Assembly: GCF_000495475.1 (NCBI RefSeq)
Contig: NZ_ASGZ01000029.1
Span: forward strand, 72,000-135,999
DNA: 64,000 nt
Reading direction: 5' to 3'
Source: Candidatus Halobonum tyrrellensis G22
GTDB lineage: Archaea; Halobacteriota; Halobacteria; Halobacteriales; Haloferacaceae
Shown one piece after another: positions 1 through 9,197 of this stretch. Position 1 is the first letter of the stretch. The number at the start of each line of letters is the position of its first letter. The translations under genes and the position numbers were made by a program. The notes beneath the pieces are model-generated. The model had not been told where the DNA came from. It worked only from the letters and a program-made list of their open reading frames with translations, and did no database searches.

Positions 1-422
1 AGATGAAGTCGACCGGCGAGGTGATGGGGACCGCCCGGACGTTCGGCAAGGCGTACGAGAAGGCGCTCGACGCCGCGGGTCACGGCCTCCCCGAGGGGGG
101 GACGGTGACGTTCACCACCCGCGGCGACGCGCTCCCGGCGGACGGCGACGACGCGTTCGCCGAGATCCGCGACGGGTTCGTCGACTACTACGACGAGGCG
201 ACGTTCGACGACCTGACCGAGGCGCTCAAGACCGGGAAGGTCGACCTGCTGGTGTCGGACGACCGCGACGCGCTCCGGACCGCCGTCGACGAGGACGTGC
301 CGTACGTCTCGACCGAGGCGGCGGCGCGGGCGTCGCTCGAAGCGCTCTCGCACCGCGACGACGATATCGACGTGATGGCCGTCTCCGACCGGCCGCGTCA
401 CACCACCGACTGGGGCCGCTGA
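1..422 (+). CDS. carB: Carbamoyl-phosphate synthase large subunit, C-terminal part
   Basis: Only the last ~140 codons lie in the window; the frame is open at base 1. The visible start MKSTGEVMGT is the conserved segment at the end of the second ATP-grasp half of CarB. It is followed by an MGS-like alpha/beta domain (about residues 40-125), which carries allosteric effector binding in this family. The enzyme makes carbamoyl phosphate from glutamine, bicarbonate and ATP for pyrimidine and arginine synthesis. The internal ATG at base 3 is not a real start because the domain is cut in the middle. Confidence 0.9.
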   Translation, partial: MKSTGEVMGTARTFGKAYEKALDAAGHGLPEGGTVTFTTRGDALPADGDDAFAEIRDGFVDYYDEATFDDLTEALKTGKVDLLVSDDRDALRTAVDEDVPYVSTEAAARASLEALSHRDDDIDVMAVSDRPRHTTDWGR

Positions 423-552
423 CGCCGGCTCGCGGCTCGCGTCGCTCGCCGAATCCCCGTTCTGCTTGTCGCTCCCGGTTCATTCTCGCTCCCGATTTCG
501 TCCTCGATTCCCGTTCGCGCCCGTCGGGGTCCGCTCGACGCTCGCGACCGGC

Positions 553-1389
553 TCACTCCAGTTTGTTCAGCGCCTCGAAGAAGTCGACGTCCGGGCCGGC
601 GACCCGCATCGGCGGGTCGGCGCGTTCGATCCGCACCTCGGTCGGCACCGCGACCGGGTGGGGGTCGCGACCGTCGCTGATGACGACCGCGTCGGCGGCC
701 GCGGCGGTCAGCGCGACGCTCACCGTCGCGTCGGGCGCGACCACCAGCGGGGGCATCCCGTCGGCGGCGTCCATGCTCATCCCGGTGACGACCATCCCGT
801 CGACGCTCGGGTGGACCAGCGGGCCGCGCTCGGAGAGGTTGTACGCGGTACTGCCGGTTGGCGTCGACACCAGCACGCCGTCGGCGTGGCCCGACGCGTA
901 GGGCGAGCCGTCGACGCGCACCTCGCAGTCGACGCCGCCGCCGTGACCGCGGCGGTCGCCCTGGACGACCACCTCGTTGGCGGCGTGTTCGCTCTCCCAG
1001 CCGTCGCAGGTCGCCGCCAGCCGCGGCACCTCCCGGACGGTCGCCTCGCCCACGCGGAACGCCTCCACCTCCGCGAGCACCACGTCGACCGCCTCCTCGG
1101 GCGAGACCGCGTTGAGAAACCCCACCTCGCCGAGGTTCACGCCGAGTACGGGCGTCCCGCGCGCGCCGCGGGCGGCGAACAGGAACGTCCCGTCGCCGCC
1201 GATGGACACCACGAGGTCGCGCGCCGCCATCGCGTCGACGTCGACCCCGTCGGTCCCGAGCGACCCCGCGGTCGCCCGGTCGAGGGCGACCGCCGCGCCC
1301 GCCGTCTCCAGGCGGTCGCGGACGGTGCCTGCGAGGGCGGCGGCCCGCTCGTTCCCCTTCTGGGCGACGACCCCGACGTCCACGTCCAT
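553..1389 (-). CDS. nadK: NAD kinase
   Basis: A 278-residue protein with the GGDGT motif of ATP-NAD kinases near residue 64 and the second conserved block DGVLVSTPTGSTAYNLS around residues 168-185. It phosphorylates NAD+ to NADP+ in the cytoplasm. Length is normal for archaeal PpnK. The ATG start at 1389 leaves only a short N-terminus before the first strand (DVGVVAQKGN), so it is credible. It converges on carB and diverges from the KaiC-like gene at 1599, with about 210 bases of shared upstream region. Confidence 0.93.
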   Translation of the reverse strand: MDVDVGVVAQKGNERAAALAGTVRDRLETAGAAVALDRATAGSLGTDGVDVDAMAARDLVVSIGGDGTFLFAARGARGTPVLGVNLGEVGFLNAVSPEEAVDVVLAEVEAFRVGEATVREVPRLAATCDGWESEHAANEVVVQGDRRGHGGGVDCEVRVDGSPYASGHADGVLVSTPTGSTAYNLSERGPLVHPSVDGMVVTGMSMDAADGMPPLVVAPDATVSVALTAAAADAVVISDGRDPHPVAVPTEVRIERADPPMRVAGPDVDFFEALNKLE

Positions 1390-1598
1390 ATCTCCGGTTC
1401 GCTCCCCCGGTGGAAAAGCCCGCCGGACGGCCGGCGGCGACCGGTAGCCCGATTCTCACCGCGCGTCGCACGCTGGGGAACATTCATGCCTCCGGCTACA
1501 CTCGGTATGCACATGACCGACTGCGGGTCACCGGTTCCGGGCCCCGGGGGGGCGCCGAGCGGGCCGTCCGCGCGCGCCGGTCGGCGGGGGGAACGGCC

Positions 1599-2747
1599 GT
1601 GACCGACGACGACTGGTTCGAACGGGCGCTCGACGAGGAGGACGACGAGAACGCGAGCGAACGCGAGACGGAGGGGCGGGCGGACGACGAGCGCCGCGCC
1701 GCCGACGCGGAGACCGACGCCGATACGGGTACCGACACCGACGCGGGTGTCGACACCGCTACGGGCGCCGACGGCTCCTCGGGAGACGGCGCGCTCGGCG
1801 ACGACGCCGACCCGTTCGGCGGCTTGGGCGCCGGGACCGACGCCCCGGAGGGGAACCCCGGTCGGGACGCCGACGGCCCCGGGTCGGGCGGCGGTGACCC
1901 GTTCGGCGACTTCGGCGCCGAGATGAGCGGGGCGTCGTTCCCCGGCGGTTCCCCCGAGGGCGGCGGGGGAGGCGGGTTCGACGCCTCCGACGGGTTCGGC
2001 GGCGGCGACGCGGAGGGGTTCGAGGCGGCGGAGGCGGAGTTCGAGTCGGACATCGCGCGGGTCGACGTCGGCATCGAGGGACTCGACGAGATGGTCCTCG
2101 GCGGCGTCCCCGAGCGGTCGCTGATGGCGGTCGTCGGGAGCGCCGGCACCGGCAAGACCACGTTCGCTCTCCAGTTCCTCAACGAGGCGCTCGACGGCGG
2201 CGGCAAGGCCGTCTACATCACGCTCGAGGAGTCCGAAGACGCCATCCTCTCGACGGCCGAGGAGAAGGGGTGGCCCTACCGCGAGTACGAGACCGAGGGC
2301 CGTCTCGCGGTGGTGGCGATGGACCCCGTCGAGATGGCCAACTCGCTCGACTCGCTCCGGGACGACATCTCGCGGCTCGTCACCGAGTTCGACGCCGACC
2401 GCCTCGTCCTCGACTCGGTGTCGCTGTTGGAGACGATGTACGACCACCCCTCCAAGCGCCGCTCGGAGGTGTTCGACTTCGCCCGCTCGCTCAAGCGCGC
2501 GGGCGTGACGACGATGCTCACCTCCGAGGCGTCGACCGCCGACCCGTACACCTCCAGACACGGCATCGTGGAGTACCTCGCTGACGCGGTGTTCGTCCTC
2601 CAGTACATCCGCCCCTCCAACTCCCGGGAGACGCGGCTCGGGGTGGAGATCCAGAAGATCCGCGACGCCAACCACTCCCGCGAGACGAAGCCGTACGAGA
2701 TCACCGACGAGGGTATCTCCGTCTACCGACAGGCGAACATCTTCTGA
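1599..2747 (+). CDS. KaiC/RAD55-family RecA-like ATPase with disordered N-terminus
   Basis: The C-terminal ~220 residues form a single KaiC/RAD55-type RecA fold: Walker A GSAGTGKTTFAL, a following VYITLEESED segment, and Walker B LVLDSVSLLE. The first ~150 residues are low-complexity Asp/Glu and Gly/Phe-rich sequence with no fold. I chose GTG at 1599 (VTDDDWFERAL) because codons further upstream are basic and Pro-rich, unlike a haloarchaeal protein. Such single-domain KaiC-like ATPases are widespread in haloarchaea, and their substrates or partners are mostly unknown. No recombinase-specific domain is seen, so RadA is excluded. Confidence 0.8.
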   Translation: MTDDDWFERALDEEDDENASERETEGRADDERRAADAETDADTGTDTDAGVDTATGADGSSGDGALGDDADPFGGLGAGTDAPEGNPGRDADGPGSGGGDPFGDFGAEMSGASFPGGSPEGGGGGGFDASDGFGGGDAEGFEAAEAEFESDIARVDVGIEGLDEMVLGGVPERSLMAVVGSAGTGKTTFALQFLNEALDGGGKAVYITLEESEDAILSTAEEKGWPYREYETEGRLAVVAMDPVEMANSLDSLRDDISRLVTEFDADRLVLDSVSLLETMYDHPSKRRSEVFDFARSLKRAGVTTMLTSEASTADPYTSRHGIVEYLADAVFVLQYIRPSNSRETRLGVEIQKIRDANHSRETKPYEITDEGISVYRQANIF

Positions 2748-2829
2748 GCGACGGGCTCCCCGTCCGCACGAGTCGGTCGTTCACCCGCCGGTCCGTCGGT
2801 CCACGTCGACTCCGTCCGCGGTCGGACTC

Positions 2830-3369
2830 CTACCGCCGGCGGTAGCCGAGGCCGCCGACGACGGCGACTGCGCCCACCAGCGCGCCGAGCGCGTACTCGC
2901 TCCGGTCGAGCGCTCCGCCCAGTCCGCGTTCGGTGACGGCGACCGTCAGCACCGCCGAGGAGTCGTACGTCCGTGCGCCGCTGCCGTCGAACACCAGCAG
3001 TTGGAGTCCGTGGCTGCCCGGCGTGCTCGCGTCGATGGGCTGCGTGACCGTCCGCGTCTCGCCGGGCGCCAGCCGGACCCGGCCGAGCGTGAACGACCGG
3101 GTGACGTTGTCCGGGCCGGCGGTGTTCAACACGACCGTCGCGTTCGCGGGCGTCTCGCCCGCGTTCCGCACGGTCGCTTCGAGCGTCGCCGACTCCCCCT
3201 TCGCGAGCCGTTCGTCCGACACCGACACGCCGTCGAGACAGACCGGTTCCCCGTCGGTGGCCGTACAGCCCGCGTCGGCCGCGAGCGCCGGCCCGGCGAC
3301 GAACACGAGCGTCCAGACGACGGCCGCCGCCGCGACACCGGCTCCGACTCCCCCGCTCCGTAGCTTCAT
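2830..3369 (-). CDS. Exported CARDB-like protein with C-terminal anchor
   Basis: A 179-residue protein. Residues ~1-32 look like a signal peptide (MKLRSGG, then a hydrophobic stretch ending in ALAADA). The middle (~40-140) resembles one CARDB-type beta-sandwich (LAKGESATLEATVRNAGETP). A hydrophobic segment near residues 158-175 is followed by YRRR, a typical stop-transfer end. It is probably held at the cell surface facing out; function unknown. The ATG at 3369 was preferred to an upstream in-frame extension, which is Arg-rich shadow sequence overlapping uspA. Confidence 0.72.
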   Translation of the reverse strand: MKLRSGGVGAGVAAAAVVWTLVFVAGPALAADAGCTATDGEPVCLDGVSVSDERLAKGESATLEATVRNAGETPANATVVLNTAGPDNVTRSFTLGRVRLAPGETRTVTQPIDASTPGSHGLQLLVFDGSGARTYDSSAVLTVAVTERGLGGALDRSEYALGALVGAVAVVGGLGYRRR

Positions 3370-3443
3370 ACCCGTCGTGCGGTCGGGTCGGCATCTAAAC
3401 CCTGCCCCCCGGCTATCGGCGCTGAAAACCCGCGGGCCGCGAG

Positions 3444-3863
3444 CTACCGGACGACGGTGACGGGGACCGGCGAGTGGCGGACTATCTCCTCGGCGACGCT
3501 CCCGAGCACGACCCGCGAGAGCCCCTGTCTGCCGTGGCTCCCGACGACGACGATGTCGGCCCCGTGGTCGTCGACGTAGTCGACCACCGACTGGGCCGGT
3601 CGGCCGACAACGACATCGGTCGTCGCCTCGCCGCCGACCAGCGCCGCGCCGTCGGCGAGCGTCGACTCCGCGTCGCGCTTCTCCCCCTCGTACCACTCCT
3701 CGGCGCCGCTCGGGACGCCGGCGGTCGGCGAGCTACCCGCCCGCGCCGGGTCGATGACGTACAGCAGGGTGAACGCGGCGTCGGACCACTCCCCGACCGC
3801 GAACTCCAGCGCCCGCCGGGCCTGCTCGCTCCCGTCGAACGCGACGAGGATCCGGTCTGCCAT
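3444..3863 (-). CDS. Universal stress protein, UspA family
   Basis: A 139-residue single Usp domain. It begins ILVAFDGSEQARRAL and ends with the ATP-binding signature VVGSHGRQGLSRVVLGSV followed by HSPVPVTVVR, so it belongs to the nucleotide-binding subgroup. Cytoplasmic; the specific stress is not known. It is a lone gene between the HerA gene and the CARDB-like gene on the same strand, with no overlaps. Confidence 0.88.
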   Translation of the reverse strand: MADRILVAFDGSEQARRALEFAVGEWSDAAFTLLYVIDPARAGSSPTAGVPSGAEEWYEGEKRDAESTLADGAALVGGEATTDVVVGRPAQSVVDYVDDHGADIVVVGSHGRQGLSRVVLGSVAEEIVRHSPVPVTVVR

Positions 3864-3947
3864 ACCTCGCGGTTCTCGCCGGGGGAGAAAAACCCACCTT
3901 CCGCTCGGCCGCCGACGGCCGGTCGTCGCGACGGGTGACGACGGCCG

Positions 3948-5927
3948 TCAGTCGCCGTGCCGGGTCACGCAGACGGGCAGGCCGGTCACCTCGACCGGCT
4001 CGGAGTTGTCGGGCGAGTACACCACCATCTGCCCCTTCTCCATGTACGGCACCTTCTCCGAGAGCGCGGGCGGGATGTTCACGCTGGAGATGGCGTCGTC
4101 GTCGCCGAGGTTGAGCACCAGCCGCGTGTTGACCTGCTTGAACACGGGGTCGGCGATGTCCTGGGGGTCCTGCGTGACGAGGAACAGCCCCAGCCGCTCC
4201 TTTCGCCCCTGCTTGGCCGCCTCGGTGAACGTCGAGATGACCTTCCGCGCCTGGACGTTGTCGGCCTCCGCGAGGAAGTTGTGCGCCTCGTCCATCCCGA
4301 GGAGCAGCGGCGTCTCGTCGACCCGGCGGCTGGTCGGGTCGTTCGAGAGCTTGTCGTCGACCAGCATCGTCGACACCGCGAGCACGAACATCTCCTTGGC
4401 GCGCGACGACGAGAGGTGGTAGGTGGGCACCACCGTCAGCCCGCCCGGCCGGACCAGCGTGGTGTCCAACTCCGTGATGGGTTTCGCGTCCTGGTCGAAC
4501 ACGCCCGAGGGGACGCCGCGGACGCGCCGCTTGACCGCGTCGTACGTCGCCTCGTGGACCCGACCGGACTCGTGGAGCTCCTCCTTGAGCGCCGGGTCGT
4601 CGAGAAACGAGAGGAACTCCTCGTAGGTGCCGTCGTCGTAGTTGCGGAAGAACCGCCGCAGCAACTGCGCGAGCGCGGGGAACTGGTTCTCGTTGAGCGA
4701 CGCGCCCGCCACCAGCCACGGCATGTCGTACTCGTCGACGATGCTGAACGGTATCGTGAACTCCACCTGCTCGGCGCGGTGGCCGCTCCCGGGGTAGCTC
4801 ACGCCCGCCTCCTTCGGGACCAGCGCGACGGTGTCGTCGTGGCCGCCGTGGGCGACCCCCTCCCGGTCGAGCCGTCGGGCGGTCTCGGCGTTGAGCGCGT
4901 CGTTGTCGTCGTGCATCTGGGCGTACTCGTCTTGCGGGTCGAACAGGACGACGCCCGCCCTCGCGTCGCGGCCGTCGTCCATCTCGTACGTCCGGTCGAG
5001 ATACTGCCTGAGGACGTTCTTCGACGCGTGGGTCTTCCCCGACCCGGTGCCGCCCGCCACCAGCGTGTGCCGGAAGACCAGCGGGTCGCCCGCGTCGTAG
5101 TCGTCCTTCAGCCGGTAGTCGACCGTCGGCGGCTCCGCCGCGGTCCGAACCTTCTCGCCGCCGACCGAGAGGTGACCGAGGAACACCCCGTCGTCGGGGA
5201 TGGCTAGCCCGGTCTTGATCTGGTCGGCGTCGGTCGCCTGCCGGACCAGCGCGCCGGGCTTCGGCACCCGGTCGGCCATCCGCCGTTTGAGTTCGCCGCC
5301 CTGCGAGAACAGCACCGCCGTCGGATCGAGTTCGGCGACGAACTTGTAGTCGGCCTCGGTGAACCCGTCACCCCCCTCGCGCATCCGCCTGCGGGCGGTC
5401 AACTCCGTCGCGTCGTCCGTCCGGAACTCCTGGGCGTACTCCAGGGCGGTGATCCGCGAGAACAGCGTCTCCCCGTCCGGGTAGGGGACCAGCAGGTACG
5501 TCCCGATCCGGACCGCGTCGCGGTTGTCGGCGGTGACGAACGCCCGCAGACACGTCTCGTCGCCGTCCTCGGCGACGCGTAGCCCCTGTGCGACCGAGAC
5601 GGTGCCTACCCCCTCGGCGGCCCGCCCGTCCGCCGCCTCCATCGCGTACCGGGTGAACCCGCCCGCCCCGTCGTCGTCCGCGTCGGCGGTCCCGGAACGC
5701 CCCGCCCCGTCGGCGGCGTCCGCGGCCGTACCGCCCCCGGTTCCGTCGCGGTCCGCGCCGCTCGCGTCCGCCGCCGTCGCCGCGTCCGCGTCCGCCGCCG
5801 CCTCGCCCTCCCCGTTCCCGTTCGTCGCGGGCGTCGACTCCGACCCGGCGTCGTCGCCCGCGCCGAACGCCTCGAAGTCCCCCAGTTCCGGACCGCTCGA
5901 ATCGTTCGGGTCGCCCGAATCCGTCAT
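3948..5927 (-). CDS. herA: HerA-like hexameric DNA translocase ATPase
   Basis: About 659 residues. An acidic, disordered N-terminus of ~110 residues precedes an HAS-barrel-like region and a HerA/FtsK RecA core with Walker A GGTGSGKTHASKN, the strand LFDPQDEYAQ and Walker B LLLGMDEAHNF. C-terminal motifs include FLVTQDPQDI and the arginine-finger region NTRLVLNLGD. HerA pumps DNA and works with the NurA nuclease in end resection with Mre11-Rad50. A NurA gene lies 640 bases upstream on the same strand. The start is ATG 5927; an in-frame ATG at 5954 adds nine residues. Confidence 0.85.
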   Translation of the reverse strand: MTDSGDPNDSSGPELGDFEAFGAGDDAGSESTPATNGNGEGEAAADADAATAADASGADRDGTGGGTAADAADGAGRSGTADADDDGAGGFTRYAMEAADGRAAEGVGTVSVAQGLRVAEDGDETCLRAFVTADNRDAVRIGTYLLVPYPDGETLFSRITALEYAQEFRTDDATELTARRRMREGGDGFTEADYKFVAELDPTAVLFSQGGELKRRMADRVPKPGALVRQATDADQIKTGLAIPDDGVFLGHLSVGGEKVRTAAEPPTVDYRLKDDYDAGDPLVFRHTLVAGGTGSGKTHASKNVLRQYLDRTYEMDDGRDARAGVVLFDPQDEYAQMHDDNDALNAETARRLDREGVAHGGHDDTVALVPKEAGVSYPGSGHRAEQVEFTIPFSIVDEYDMPWLVAGASLNENQFPALAQLLRRFFRNYDDGTYEEFLSFLDDPALKEELHESGRVHEATYDAVKRRVRGVPSGVFDQDAKPITELDTTLVRPGGLTVVPTYHLSSSRAKEMFVLAVSTMLVDDKLSNDPTSRRVDETPLLLGMDEAHNFLAEADNVQARKVISTFTEAAKQGRKERLGLFLVTQDPQDIADPVFKQVNTRLVLNLGDDDAISSVNIPPALSEKVPYMEKGQMVVYSPDNSEPVEVTGLPVCVTRHGD

Positions 5928-6182
5928 GTCGGCGTCCACGCGAGCGCCCGACATAAAGCCCGCACGTGTCCGCGTCGGTACCAGTCGCCTACTCCGCGCC
6001 GTCGTCGTCGACCCTCGCCGGCACGCCCCCGCGCAGTCCCGCGCTCACACCGGCTAGCAGCGGGCTACCGACCCCCGGGCGACGGCGGCGACGGTCGGCC
6101 GCGAGGTAGAGAGTGACTGCCGTGTGAACGCGTGTCGGGACGGCCGGACGGGTTTTTCCGCGCGTGGCGCGTACCTCGCTCC

Positions 6183-6518
6183 ATGATACAAGTGCGCGGT
6201 TGCGGTGGCGGCACCACGCTCACCGGGACCATCTACGAGCGCGGGGAGCGCGCGCCGTCGTTCAAGGGCGCCCCCGACGAGGACGCCGCGTACGTCTGGG
6301 TCTGCGACGAGTTCTACCAGGTCGAGTCGGGCGGGTCGGAGTTGACCGTCGACGGCGAGGAGATCCGGGTCGCCTTCGAGACGCCGCTCCCCCGCGGGTT
6401 CGACACGCGCGACCAGGCCGTCGCGGCCGCGAAGGAGCACGTCCGCACGCAGTTCGCGCGCGTCGGCGTCAACGAGGCGGACGTCGACGTCGAGGTGCGG
6501 AAGGAACGGCACGTCTGA
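6183..6518 (+). CDS. Small conserved haloarchaeal protein, function unknown
   Basis: A 111-residue protein starting MIQVRGCGGGTTLTG. It is soluble and compact, with a beta-rich first half and a helical end, and no catalytic motif I recognise. I recall similar proteins in other haloarchaea under a DUF name but cannot confirm the number. It sits alone on the plus strand between the HerA and NurA genes, interrupting what would otherwise be a leftward herA/nurA pair. ATG 6183 fits the first codon of acidic coding sequence; upstream codons are not protein-like. Confidence 0.7.
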   Translation: MIQVRGCGGGTTLTGTIYERGERAPSFKGAPDEDAAYVWVCDEFYQVESGGSELTVDGEEIRVAFETPLPRGFDTRDQAVAAAKEHVRTQFARVGVNEADVDVEVRKERHV

Positions 6519-6569
6519 GCCGCGCGACTCCGCTCGGGGAGACACCCGCCGGCGTTCCCGACGCGGCGG

Positions 6570-7823
6570 CTACTCGTACTCGCCGCCCCAGCGCTCGTCG
6601 TCGTACGTGCGGAGGAACTCGGTGTCGAACCGCTCTTCGAACTTGCGGCGCAGCGCCGCCTTCTCGCCGACGCCGATGCGCGCGAGTTCGTCCGCCTTCT
6701 CGACGGCCCGCGGCGGGCCGCCCGCGGCCGCCACCTCCGAGACGACCTGTCGGGTGAGCGCCCGCCGCGTCGACTCCTCGCGGGTGAACGCCGCGGGCGC
6801 CTCCACCTTGAACAGCAGGTCCGCCCGCGGGTCGTACGCGTGCATGAACGTCACCTCGTACTCCTCGGGGTCGCGTTCGCGCTCCACCCCGAGCGCGTCG
6901 CCCCGCGCGGACAGCGGGCGGTCGGACCCGCCGCGCGACCGGAACCAACTGGTGTGGGTGACCGCGTCGGTCAGCCGCTCGCCGTCCTCGCGGCGTTCGA
7001 GCAGGCGGGTGAACAGCGCCGCGTCGTCGGGCCACGGCGCGGCGACGCCGTTCGCCTCCAGCGTCCGGCCGATGTACCCCGACGTGGGGTTCTTCACGAA
7101 CCCCACCAGCGGGACGCCCCGCTCGACGTGTCGCTCCACGAGGCGGACGTAGTTCTCGACGGCCTCCGCGACCGCGTCGCCGTACGCGAGTTCGCGGAGT
7201 TCGCGGTCGCGGGTCGCCCAGTTGAGTAGCCGTTTGGGGTACAGCGGCCCGTCGAGCACCAGCAGGTCGTCGACGAGGTGGCTGTGTTGGAGCGCGTGGT
7301 GCGACTCCGCGAGCGACAGCGCGAGTTCGTGCACCGTCTCGTCGGCGAACCGCCGCGTCCGGGGCACCTTCAGCACGCGCCGCTCGCTCCGTCCCCCGTC
7401 GTAGCGCTGCCACCCCGAGGGGAAGCGGACGGTGGTGTCGTTCGCGTGGACGGTCACGACGATGCTCCGGCAGCCGTGGACGTCGAGGTCGGTGGGTTCG
7501 GTCCCCATCGCGGCCTGCGCCACGTCGAGCACCAGCCCGTTCTTGAACGCCGTCGGGTTGAGCGTCCCCGAGTCGATGCCGTGACTCGACGCGAACGGGC
7601 GGTCCGCGAGCGCGGCGTCCGTCACGGGGGTCCGCCGGAGTTCGTGTGCGCCCAACGGGTCGAGCGTCGGCCGGCCGTCCTCGCGGAGGGGGTCGAGGAA
7701 CTCCTCCCACACCCGCCCGGCCAGGTCGGCGTGGTCCCCGTCGTCGACGCCGTCCGCGATAGCCGACGCGAGATGCGCGATGGTGTCGACGTGGACGGGG
7801 TCGAGCGTCACGTCCGAGTACAC
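6570..7823 (-). CDS. nurA: NurA-domain 5'-3' nuclease
   Basis: A 417-residue protein with a NurA fold. The conserved acidic motif I is GIDSGTLNP (Asp84), and later motifs include LSLAESHHALQ and LVVDDLLVLDGPL-like strands ending in an Asp-Gly pair near residue 185. The segment VPLVGFVKNP is also typical. NurA degrades 5' strands with HerA to make 3' overhangs for RadA. It is read in the same direction as the HerA gene downstream, separated only by a small opposite-strand gene, which supports both calls. The ATG at 7823 is followed at once by acidic sequence. Confidence 0.82.
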   Translation of the reverse strand: MYSDVTLDPVHVDTIAHLASAIADGVDDGDHADLAGRVWEEFLDPLREDGRPTLDPLGAHELRRTPVTDAALADRPFASSHGIDSGTLNPTAFKNGLVLDVAQAAMGTEPTDLDVHGCRSIVVTVHANDTTVRFPSGWQRYDGGRSERRVLKVPRTRRFADETVHELALSLAESHHALQHSHLVDDLLVLDGPLYPKRLLNWATRDRELRELAYGDAVAEAVENYVRLVERHVERGVPLVGFVKNPTSGYIGRTLEANGVAAPWPDDAALFTRLLERREDGERLTDAVTHTSWFRSRGGSDRPLSARGDALGVERERDPEEYEVTFMHAYDPRADLLFKVEAPAAFTREESTRRALTRQVVSEVAAAGGPPRAVEKADELARIGVGEKAALRRKFEERFDTEFLRTYDDERWGGEYE

Positions 7824-8038
7824 GACACCCGACCAGCAAAAGCGGTGTGGTCGACCGCCGGCGGGCGGTCACGCGTCTGGACTCCCGGGACGCACTGCGG
7901 GTCGCGGCCCTCCGCCCGTCTCGTTTTGGTCGGCGCCGTGACCCGATACGGGGTGGCCGCCGGGCGCCGGCGTTTCGGCCGGTAGACGGGCGCTGGCGTG
8001 TCGCTAGGTTCTTGCGTGTGCAACCCGTCCCCACTCGC

Positions 8039-8746
8039 GTGCTCAACGCCGTCGGGTTCGACCTCGACTACACGCTCGCGGTGCCGAACCGTTCGCGCCG
8101 CGACATCCTCGCCGACGCGGTCAGGGAGGTGGCGTCGCCCGCCCTCCTGGAGGCGGGCGTCACCCGCGAGGCGTACCTCGACGCGCACGCGCGCCACCGG
8201 ACCGCCGAGACGCGCGAACCGGTGTTCGCCGACCTGCTCGGCGGCATCGACCCGGTCGTCGCCGGCGACGCCGGCGCCGAGACGGAGGCGGACCCCGCCG
8301 ACCCCGCGGCGCTCGCGACCGCCTACCGCGAGGCCGTGGTCGACGCGCTCGTGCCCGTCGAGGGCGTCGTCGGCCTGCTGGCGGCGCTCCGCGAGACGTA
8401 CCGCGTGGGGCTGTTGACGAACGGTCCCGTCCGCGCACAGGAGTCGAAACTCGACGCGCTCGGCTGGTGGGACGAGTTCCACACCGTCCACGTCTCCGGG
8501 TCGCTCCCCGCGGGCAAGCCCGACGGGCGCGCGTTCCGCGCGCTGTTGGACGGACTCGGCACCGACCCCGAGGAGACCGCGTTCGTCGGCGACCACCCCG
8601 CCGAGGACATGGCGGGCGCCGCCGACGCCGGTCTCGTCCCGATACAGGTGCTCGGCGAGGGCGACGAACCCGCGCCCGACGCCGTCGCGACCGTCGAGCG
8701 CGACCGACTCGCGCGCGACCTGCCGGGCGTGCTGGCGTCGCTGTGA
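8039..8746 (+). CDS. HAD-superfamily hydrolase
   Basis: All four HAD motifs are visible: I DLDYTLA (nucleophile Asp), II LLTNGP, III the lysine in GKPDGRAF, and IV VGDHPAEDMAGA. A helical cap of ~100 residues lies between I and II, as in phosphoglycolate phosphatase-like enzymes. The substrate cannot be read from the sequence. There is no ATG near the fold start; GTG 8039 (four residues before motif I) is chosen, and GTG 8018 would add seven residues. It diverges from nurA across about 215 bases. Confidence 0.85.
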   Translation: MLNAVGFDLDYTLAVPNRSRRDILADAVREVASPALLEAGVTREAYLDAHARHRTAETREPVFADLLGGIDPVVAGDAGAETEADPADPAALATAYREAVVDALVPVEGVVGLLAALRETYRVGLLTNGPVRAQESKLDALGWWDEFHTVHVSGSLPAGKPDGRAFRALLDGLGTDPEETAFVGDHPAEDMAGAADAGLVPIQVLGEGDEPAPDAVATVERDRLARDLPGVLASL

Positions 8747-8776
8747 CTCCCGTCCCGGCGTCGGCGTAGCTCCGCG

Positions 8777-9196
8777 CTACTCCTCGCCGTCCCCGCCCTC
8801 GACCGCCGCCGCGAACGCCGGCAACACCCGCTTTACCTCCGCGCCGTCCTCGACGAACACCAGCGTCCGCGGCGGCCGGGTGGCCGTCGGCCGGACGCGC
8901 AGTCCCGCCTCCTCGGCGGCCCGCGCGGCCGCGTCGGGCGCGGCGACGAACTCGACGCGCGCGCGGTCGGGGTGGACGTACACCGCGGCGAGCGGGTCGT
9001 CCTCGCGCTCGCTCCCTCCGCCTCCGGACGCCTCCGCGGTGACGACCCGGTAGGCGAGCGCGCCGTCGGCCGTCGGCTCGGCGTCGGGGTCGGCGTCCGT
9101 CACCGCCAGCGGGCCGAGCGCGCCGCCGCCCGCGGCGAGTTCCGACGCGAGCAGTTGGGCGATGCGCACGCCGTCGGCCGTGCGGTCGTCGGCCAC
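8777..9196 (-). CDS. Conserved hypothetical protein, cytoplasmic
   Basis: A 139-residue Ala/Asp-rich protein without signal peptide or membrane segment. A beta-rich centre (AVYVHPDRARVEFVAAP) and a predicted helical end are the only features. It starts one base after the stop of the DUF2240 gene at 9198, so the two almost certainly form an operon. Function unknown. Confidence 0.68.
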   Translation of the reverse strand: MADDRTADGVRIAQLLASELAAGGGALGPLAVTDADPDAEPTADGALAYRVVTAEASGGGGSEREDDPLAAVYVHPDRARVEFVAAPDAAARAAEEAGLRVRPTATRPPRTLVFVEDGAEVKRVLPAFAAAVEGGDGEE

Positions 9197-9197
9197 G

